From JAXHUH01 sp034211175 (GTDB lineage Bacteria > Actinomycetota > Acidimicrobiia > Acidimicrobiales > CAIXPF01), in NCBI GenBank assembly GCA_034211175.1, contig JAXHUH010000169.1, forward strand, positions 10,841 through 74,840: 64,000 nt of DNA. Reading direction: 5' to 3'. Made by a program: the position numbers and the translations under genes. This document shows, one piece after another, positions 58,938 through 64,000 of this stretch. Numbering within the stretch: the first letter of the stretch is position 1; each line of letters starts with the position of its first letter. The notes beneath the pieces are model-generated. The model made no database searches, was not told where the DNA came from, and worked only from the letters and a program-made list of their open reading frames with translations.

Positions 58938-59690
58938 ATGGCAGAGATCCGCAGGCATGTCGCGCTGCGGTTCGCTGCGGTCGGTGTGCTCGCCGCCTCT
59001 GCCGCGCTCACCGCGGCGTGCGGCGATGACGATGCCGCCGATCCCGAGCCGGCAGCGACCACCTCGTCCTCGGTCGAGCTGACCACGACCTCCCCGGAGG
59101 CCTCGTCGACGACCGTCAACGGCGGTGCCACGACCGCGCCCACAACGGCCACCACGGCGCCGGCGTCGACCTCGACGTCGACCTCGGCACCGGAGGTGGC
59201 TCTGCCCGACGACGTGGGCGCCATGACGCTGCCCGCAGCGGTGTGCGAGATGGACGCCCCGTCGGTCACCCTCGAGGGCGGCGCAGCCGACAACACGTCG
59301 GCGAGGGCCGCCGCGGAGTGGGGCGACCCGGGGTTCGTGGTGCTCGTCGACCCGACGAGTGAGGTTCGCGAAGACCTCGACGGCGACGGTGCCGCCGATC
59401 TCGCCGTCGTCGCCTACTGCGGCGCCTACGCCGGAGGGAACAACAGCTTCGTCCACGTGCTCGCCTTCGCGGCCGGCCCCGACGGGCTCGTGCTGCTCGG
59501 CGACCTCGGTCCCGACGACCACGGCAGTCTCGTCCGAGAAGCCGCGTTGAGCGTCGTCGACGGCCGGCTCCACTCAGAGGACCGCTTCCTCCTCGACGGC
59601 GACGCCGACTGCTGCCCCACCGGCGAGGGCTTCACCGAGTGGCAGTGGAACGGCACGGGCTTCGATGTCGTCGCCTCGGGTGAGCGCTGA
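58938..59690 (+). CDS. Predicted lipoprotein with Thr/Ser-rich linker
   Basis: The 250-residue protein has a signal peptide and lipobox LTAAC with Cys28, a long Thr/Ser/Pro linker (about 40-85) and a C-terminal domain with GVMTLPAAV-like start, an EDLDGDGAADLAVVAYC stretch that resembles a calcium-binding VCBS or EF-hand-like turn, and a cysteine pair in DADCCPTGEG. It should sit on the cell surface; function unknown. ATG 58938 has weak upstream purines. It may bind metal or another surface protein. Confidence 0.8.
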   Translation: MAEIRRHVALRFAAVGVLAASAALTAACGDDDAADPEPAATTSSSVELTTTSPEASSTTVNGGATTAPTTATTAPASTSTSTSAPEVALPDDVGAMTLPAAVCEMDAPSVTLEGGAADNTSARAAAEWGDPGFVVLVDPTSEVREDLDGDGAADLAVVAYCGAYAGGNNSFVHVLAFAAGPDGLVLLGDLGPDDHGSLVREAALSVVDGRLHSEDRFLLDGDADCCPTGEGFTEWQWNGTGFDVVASGER

Positions 59691-59760
59691 CCGCGTCGGC
59701 GGATCGACACGGCACGACGTCTCCTGACCGCCGTTCGCGGTCGTTGGTCGAACTCCGGTC

Positions 59761-59784
59761 CACGGGGTCCCGTAGGACCCGGTG
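59761..59784. terminator. Hairpin between lipoprotein gene and hypothetical gene
   Basis: CACGGGGTCC (59761-59770) pairs with GGACCCGGTG (59775-59784) over ten positions with one mismatch across a 4-nt loop. It lies 70 nt after the lipoprotein stop. A second short hairpin, GACCGC-CGTTC-GCGGTC, is at 59726-59742. Confidence 0.5.
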
Positions 59785-59857
59785 TCTCGAAAGTTCCACG
59801 TGGTCCGACCCCGGACCCCGTTCGAGACGGCCGGACTGCGTTCCAGGAGACGATCGG

Positions 59858-60277
59858 ATGCTCTCGCACCACGACGCTGACCCGGGGCTCGACGGCCCCT
59901 GTGAACAGCCCCGGGCCGGTGATCGGCCCGACCACGGCGATCCGCCGGGCACCGACGGCCGACCGGGCGCCGCCGAGGTCGACCCGGCGCCGTCCTCCGA
60001 CGGGCCGGTCCCTCCGCGACGACCGGCCGATGCCCAGGTGCCGATGAGCCCGGTCGCCGTGATCGTCGCCTCGATGGAGCTGCGGGCTTCCGCTCGGCGT
60101 TGGGTCCACCCGACGCACGACACGCTCCGCGGCCGCAACCCGCCCTGGCGGTGGATCGTGCTCGGCGAGGACGATCGGTGGCTTGCCGACGGATGGACGA
60201 TGAGTCGCCTCGGCGCCCACGTCGCGTCCCTCCGAGCCCGGCGACGTCTCCAGTGGGAGCCTCCCGCCACGTCCTGA
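59858..60277 (+). CDS. Hypothetical protein, 139 residues
   Basis: I do not recognise this protein. AGGAGA (59845-59850) lies 7 nt before ATG 59858, a good ribosome site. Residues 1-60 are rich in Asp, Pro and Gly and look disordered; residues 65-139 (VAVIVASMELRASARRWVHP, WRWIVLGEDDRWLADGWTMS) look folded, with several Trp. No membrane segment. It is convergent with the Ddn-like gene. Confidence 0.55.
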   Translation: MLSHHDADPGLDGPCEQPRAGDRPDHGDPPGTDGRPGAAEVDPAPSSDGPVPPRRPADAQVPMSPVAVIVASMELRASARRWVHPTHDTLRGRNPPWRWIVLGEDDRWLADGWTMSRLGAHVASLRARRRLQWEPPATS

Positions 60278-60310
60278 GCCGGTCGAGTCGGATCGGCTCG
60301 ACCGACGGGC

Positions 60311-60829
60311 TCACCAGGGTGAGCGGCGGGTCGACCAGGCGGCCATCCCGGTCGAGGTCTCACGGAGCACCGCGAACACCGGGAACCGGTCGGCAACGGC
60401 CGCGAACTCGGCGAGTGGTGCGCCCTTCGGCACCGGGATGTGTGGCCGCCCGCCGGGCACCTTGGCCACGTAGCGCCGCAGCATCGGTGCCCGTTCGGAC
60501 GGCGGCACCTCGACCAGACGGCAGTTGACCGCCCGTCGTCGCCGGAGCACGACGTGGCCCTGGTTGGCGCGGGTGTTTCGCACCCAGTTGCACTCACCCA
60601 GCATCGACACCAGGTACCAGCGGCCGTTCTCGTCGGCCATGCCGAGCGGCACCCGCTGCAGGCGGCCCGTGACCCGGCCCGGCACCTCGAGGGTGACCCA
60701 CCGCCGGGGGAACAGGCCGATTGCGAAGATGCGGCCCCACAGGCGTGCGTACCACCGGGCGGTGTCGTCGGCCCGGCCGCCGGCGTACATGGCCCGGGCG
60801 TCGTCGTCCGAGATCGGCCATCGGGCCAT
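60311..60829 (-). CDS. Ddn-like nitroreductase/F420H2-dependent family protein
   Basis: The 172-residue protein has the split beta-barrel features of the deazaflavin-dependent nitroreductase family: RRWVTLEVPGRVTGRLQRVP, GRWYLVSMLGECNWVRNTRA, HVVLRRRRAVNCRLVEVPPS. Members use reduced F420 or bind FMN to reduce quinones or nitro compounds. ATG 60829 is used. The presence of this family fits an F420-producing actinobacterium. Confidence 0.9.
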   Translation of the reverse strand: MARWPISDDDARAMYAGGRADDTARWYARLWGRIFAIGLFPRRWVTLEVPGRVTGRLQRVPLGMADENGRWYLVSMLGECNWVRNTRANQGHVVLRRRRAVNCRLVEVPPSERAPMLRRYVAKVPGGRPHIPVPKGAPLAEFAAVADRFPVFAVLRETSTGMAAWSTRRSPW

Positions 60830-60882
60830 GACCCGCGATCATCGCGCGGATCGACCGGTGGCCGTCTCGGACTTCGAGCGGG

Positions 60883-62268
60883 TCATCCCGGCGCGATGTT
60901 CGCGTTGTAGTGGAACACGTTGGCCGGGTCGTACGTGCGCTTGATCGACCGGAGCCGAGCCAGCTTCTCCTCGCCGTAGACGCTGGTCAGCACGTCGTCC
61001 TTCTCGTCGGAGACGAAGTTGACGTACACGCCGGCAGCGTGGGGCGCGACGGCATCGTGGAACGCACGGGCCCACTCCCGGTGACGCGCACCGTTGGGGT
61101 CACCCGGCGACCACGATGCGAGCATGTTGATGTCGTGACGCGCGTCGCGGCTCGGAAACGCCGTGGCATCCTCGGCGACGCGGGCGACGGCGCCGCCTTG
61201 GCAGAAGATCGGGATGGCCGAGTGCGGCGTCGGCAGCTCCTCGGCGTGCCGCGTGATCGTCGCGATCAGTTCGTCGGTGAGCCTCGGGAGCTTCGCGGCC
61301 TTCCAGTAGTAGTGGTTGCCGTGGGGCACGGACGCGTCGACGATGCGCTGGTGGGCGACGTAGGGATGCGGGCCCACCGTGTCGATCGACGGTGAGCCGA
61401 GCGCCCGGATCGGCCGGAGCGCAACCTCGCCATCGGGCACCGAGCCGACATAGCAGGCCACGACGGCGATGATCGGCTCGCCTACGAGCCCTGTCGGGAC
61501 GAAAGGGAGCGCGGGTGCGATCCGCAGGTTGGCCATCAGGCCGACCTCGTCGGGCGCCTCTTCGATGAAGTCGCGCATGAAGCGCAGCACCCGGTCCGCT
61601 TCTCGCACGGGCCAGGCGACGAGACCCGAGCACATGGTCGGCCCGGCGGGATGGAGGTCGAACTCGAACGAGGTGACGATGCCGAAGTTGCCGCCGCCTC
61701 CCCGGAGCGCCCAGAACAGGTCGGGGTGAGCGTCGGCGTGGGCCACGACGACGTCGCCGTCGGCGGTCACCACCTCGCACGAGCGCAACGAGTCGATCGT
61801 GAGCCCGTATCGGCGCATCAGGTGGCCGATCCCGCCGCCGAGCGTCAGTCCTCCGACGCCGGTGTGGCTGACGACCCCGCCGGTGACCGCCAGCCCGAAG
61901 GGCTGCGTCTCCTCATCGACGTGCGATCACAACGCCCCGCCGGCCACGCGAGCGGTGCGGGCATCCGGATCGACGTGCACGTCCGTCATCGGCGACAGGT
62001 CGATCACGAGCCCGTCGTCGAGGACCGCGTGGCCGGCCACCGCGTGACCGCCTCCCCGCACCGAGACCTCGATGTCGTGCTCCCGTGCGAAGCGGATCGC
62101 CGCCCGGACGTCGTCGATCCCGGTGCAGCGGGCGATGGCTGCCGGTCGGCGGTCGATGTCACCGTTCCAGACCGCTCTCGCCGTGTCGTAGTCCTCAGCA
62201 CCGGGAACGACGACCGCTCCGCCGATCTGCGAGCCCAGGGTGTCGAAGCTGGCGGTCGCGGTCGTCAT
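60883..62268 (-). pseudogene. FAD-dependent oxidase (BBE/6-hydroxynicotine oxidase type) interrupted by TGA
   Basis: Read through, the frame from ATG 62268 (GAGGAGG ribosome site) to 60883 gives 461 codons of a berberine-bridge-type flavoprotein. It has VRGGGHAVAGHAV for FAD binding, SHTGVGGLTLGGGIGHLMRR, GGGGNFGIVTSFEF and the C-terminal YDPANVFHYNANI. A single in-frame TGA at 61929-61927 follows RVAGGAL and precedes SHVDEETQPFGLAV; relatives typically have Trp there, so TGG to TGA is the likely change. Both halves are in the same frame and otherwise intact, so this may be a recent mutation or a sequencing error. Confidence 0.85.
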
Positions 62269-62360
62269 GGCGCCTCCTCGGTCGTCACCGCCCATCGTGT
62301 GCGTTGCGACCGGCACCGACCAGTACGAATGTTGTAGTGGCGGCCGGGCGATGTTCGCCG

Positions 62361-62366
62361 TACCTT
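62361..62366 (+). promoter_or_regulatory. -10 box of the HxlR gene
   Basis: TACCTT ends 7 nt before ATG 62373, giving a probable leaderless message. A clear -35 box is not seen. The 104-bp divergent region with the FAD oxidase gene contains the shared control sequences. Confidence 0.5.
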
Positions 62367-62372
62367 CCTGGC

Positions 62373-63053
62373 ATGGGGGGATACGGGCAGTTCTGTCCAA
62401 TCGCGACGACCGCCGAGGTGCTCACCGAGCGCTGGGTGCCGCTGGTGGTCCGCGAGCTGATGTGCGGCAGCACGCGGTTCAACGACATCGGCCGGGGTGT
62501 CCCGCGCATGTCGCCGTCGTTGCTCTCGGCGCGGCTCAAGTCGCTGGAGCGTGCGGGCGTCGTTCGGCGCGAGGAGAAGGACCGCGGTGTCGCGTACCAC
62601 CTCACCGCTGCTGGTGAGGAGCTCGGGCCGATCCTGATGGCGATGGGCGAATGGGGCCAGCGCTGGGCTCGTGGCGACGTCCACGCCCGGAACTTCGACG
62701 CCAGCCTCCTGCTGTGGGACATGCACCGCTGCGTCGTCGCCGACGCGCTTCCCGGCCGCCGGGTCGTCGCCCACTTCGACATCCGGGGCTCGACCTGCAA
62801 GCGGCGCCACTTCTGGCTCGTCCTGGAGCCCGGTGTCGCAGACGTGTGCCTGACCGACCCCGGTCACGAGGTCGACGTGGACATCGCGACCCATGTGCGG
62901 TCGCTGGTGACCTATTGGATGGGGAGCGAGGCGTGGGACGATCTCGTGCGCTCGGGTGACATCGACGTCCGAGGCGAGAGGCAGATGGTCCGGGCGTTCC
63001 CGACCTGGTTCACCCGCAGCGCCATGGCCCACGTCGCACCGGCGAGCGCCTGA
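62373..63053 (+). CDS. HxlR-family transcriptional regulator with C-terminal extension
   Basis: The 226-residue protein has an HxlR winged helix: EVLTERWVPLVVRELMCGST, RMSPSLLSARLKSLERAGVV, VAYHLTAAGEELGPIL. The Cys near the N-terminus (FCPIA) is typical and can be a redox sensor. A C-terminal SCP2-like extension of about 100 residues follows (VVAHFDIRGS, DVDIATHVRSLVTYWMG), which may bind a lipid-like ligand. It is divergent from the FAD oxidase gene, its likely target. Confidence 0.92.
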   Translation: MGGYGQFCPIATTAEVLTERWVPLVVRELMCGSTRFNDIGRGVPRMSPSLLSARLKSLERAGVVRREEKDRGVAYHLTAAGEELGPILMAMGEWGQRWARGDVHARNFDASLLLWDMHRCVVADALPGRRVVAHFDIRGSTCKRRHFWLVLEPGVADVCLTDPGHEVDVDIATHVRSLVTYWMGSEAWDDLVRSGDIDVRGERQMVRAFPTWFTRSAMAHVAPASA

Positions 63054-63116
63054 GCGGCGGGGCCTAGTCTGCGCGTACGGCGGGCCCGAACCAGACGTGG
63101 CCGTCTCCGGTCCGCC

Positions 63117-63923
63117 TCAGCGGACCGCTGGCCAGGCGAGGATGCGGCCGGCGACGGCCAGCTGGGTCGCCAGGTCGGACACGAGCGCGACGAGGTCCTC
63201 GTGGTGGCTGCCCTCCCAGTAGACCCGCCCACACGATGAGCACCGGGTGAAGTCGTCGAACGCCTCCCGGGAGCGCTCCGGGACCCGGGCGTCGACCGCG
63301 TCGCGGTCGGCGGGGCCGATCGTGCCGTTGCACACGAGGCAGCGGGTGAACGGCACGACTTCGGGGCCGGGCGGGTAGCGATGGAGCACCTCGAGCGCCT
63401 GGCGTCTCGGGTCGGTCGCCCGCACCCACCGACCCCGCCGCACCACCGAGCGCTTCAGCAGCCCGATGTCGCGGGTGAGCAACGTCCGGTCCTCCTCGGC
63501 CGACCGCTCGGCGAGCTCCGGATCGTCGGCGTCGCGCTCGTAGCGCACGTCGAAGCCGCACAGGCGCAGCAGCCGGGCCAGGCGCCCGAGGTGGCCGTCG
63601 AGCACGAACCGTTCCGCGGCACGGGGCGCCGGGAGCAGGTTCGCCCCGTCGTCGGCGCGCAGCGCCTCCATCCACGGGTAGGCCGCGATCCGCTCGCCGG
63701 GCTCGACGCGTCGTCGCAGATCGACGGTGGTGCCGTCGATCACCACGAGGTCGACCTCGGGGTGGGGAACCCCGGCGGCCTCGATCACGTCCTTGACCGT
63801 GGGCCGGCCCGCCGCCGGTCGGGCGGTGGCCCGCTGGCCCGCACCCGGCGGGAGGAAGTCGTTCAGGTCCCCGTAGACGCGGAGGGTGCACGACGGGGCC
63901 ACCGACGCAGCGTCGCGCACCAC
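63117..63923 (-). CDS. Mut7-C RNase domain protein with ubiquitin-like N-terminus
   Basis: The 268-residue protein has an N-terminal ThiS/MoaD-like ubiquitin fold (CTLRVYGDLNDFLPP, VIDGTTVDLRRRVEPGERIA) and a C-terminal Mut7-C PIN-like domain: RFVLDGHLGRLARLLRLCGF, EEDRTLLTRDIGLL and a four-Cys zinc ribbon (CLVCNG and CSSCGRVYWEGSH). The combination is the known Mut7-C ubiquitin/RNase family, a predicted nuclease. ATG 63923 or the nearby alternatives may be the start. It is the last gene in the window. Confidence 0.92.
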   Translation of the reverse strand: MVRDAASVAPSCTLRVYGDLNDFLPPGAGQRATARPAAGRPTVKDVIEAAGVPHPEVDLVVIDGTTVDLRRRVEPGERIAAYPWMEALRADDGANLLPAPRAAERFVLDGHLGRLARLLRLCGFDVRYERDADDPELAERSAEEDRTLLTRDIGLLKRSVVRRGRWVRATDPRRQALEVLHRYPPGPEVVPFTRCLVCNGTIGPADRDAVDARVPERSREAFDDFTRCSSCGRVYWEGSHHEDLVALVSDLATQLAVAGRILAWPAVR

Positions 63924-63973
63924 CGGCGGTACGTCACCATGTGGTCCCGCGCCCGGGCGCGGTGCCCGGGCGC

Positions 63974-63990
63974 GGGGGGGGGGGGGGGGG
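63974..63990. other. 17-base G run at the window edge, probable assembly artefact
   Basis: Seventeen consecutive G follow CGC and are themselves followed by CCCGGGGCCC. The adjoining 63950-63975 is repetitive CCGGGCGCGG. Nothing like it occurs elsewhere in the window. It is typical of read ends from two-colour sequencing or of a contig terminus. Confidence 0.7.
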
Positions 63991-64000
63991 CCCGGGGCCC

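Noticed and set aside
61927..61929. Selenocysteine at the in-frame TGA
   Set aside because: Relatives have Trp, not Cys, at this site, and no SECIS-like hairpin was seen directly after the codon.
9..64000. CRISPR array, prophage or rRNA operon
   Set aside because: No regularly spaced repeats, no phage structural or lysis genes and no rRNA-like conserved strings were noticed on either strand.

Overview
The window is 64 kb of very GC-rich DNA with dense, mostly short operons. The codon bias is strongly towards G or C at third positions, GTG starts are common, and several transcripts look leaderless. Together with SARP and LAL regulators, an F420-type (Ddn-like) protein, a fused LivHM permease and many actinobacterial-style stand-alone regulators, this points to a high-GC actinobacterium, possibly an environmental Acidimicrobiia-type lineage (inference; no search was run). 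There is no rRNA, no tRNA, no CRISPR array and no phage structural gene. The right end runs into a 17-G homopolymer, so the window probably ends at an assembly edge.

Layout. (1) 1-7.4 kb: a catabolic cluster of two divergent arms. Leftward: dienoyl/enoyl-CoA reductase-type SDR, Rieske oxygenase, a BadI/MenB-type crotonase, a luciferase-like oxidoreductase and an acyl-CoA dehydrogenase. Rightward: a BadH-like SDR, a second SDR and an amidohydrolase cut by an insertion sequence. The set looks like degradation of an alicyclic or aromatic acid through CoA thioesters with hydrolytic ring opening. (2) 7.4-11.8 kb: an accessory islet with a complete 1.15-kb IS, two 88%-identical ~106-bp direct repeats flanking hicAB, an IS3 remnant, a CopG-type antitoxin remnant and vapBC. 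(3) 12-20 kb: methyltransferase, XRE regulator plus membrane protein, lipoprotein, phosphatase, hydrolase, a LAL-type LuxR regulator and a VanZ-like protein. (4) 20-27 kb: a small SARP-linked group (epimerase, phytanoyl-CoA-type dioxygenase, two methyltransferases). (5) 27-35 kb: a double pterin-dehydratase/VOC fusion, YdeI, epoxide hydrolase with a WYL regulator, ThrE-like exporter, an EEP-family protein and a secreted esterase. (6) 35.8-42.8 kb: a branched-chain-amino-acid-type ABC importer (binding protein, fused LivHM, LivG, LivF), a MarR regulator and a DmdA/GcvT-like protein. (7) 43-50.5 kb: a DEAD-box helicase with a long structured leader, small oxygenase and START-like genes, a decayed ABC exporter, a DGPF/YCII + ECF42-type sigma pair and mazEF. 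(8) 50.6-64 kb: acyl-CoA dehydrogenase, a rifampin-phosphotransferase-like enzyme behind a PadR regulator with a palindromic operator, a MaoC-like protein with a C-terminal frameshift, TetR/TauD, a Ddn-like protein, an FAD-dependent oxidase interrupted by one in-frame TGA, HxlR and a Mut7-C protein.

The strongest leads are the BadH/BadI-like pairing with a Rieske oxygenase, the toxin-antitoxin islet with its repeats, promoters whose -10 box sits exactly one helical step before the start codon (leaderless mRNAs), the structured helicase leader, and the number of genes broken by a single change. All functional names rest on motif recognition from the sequence and memory of families.
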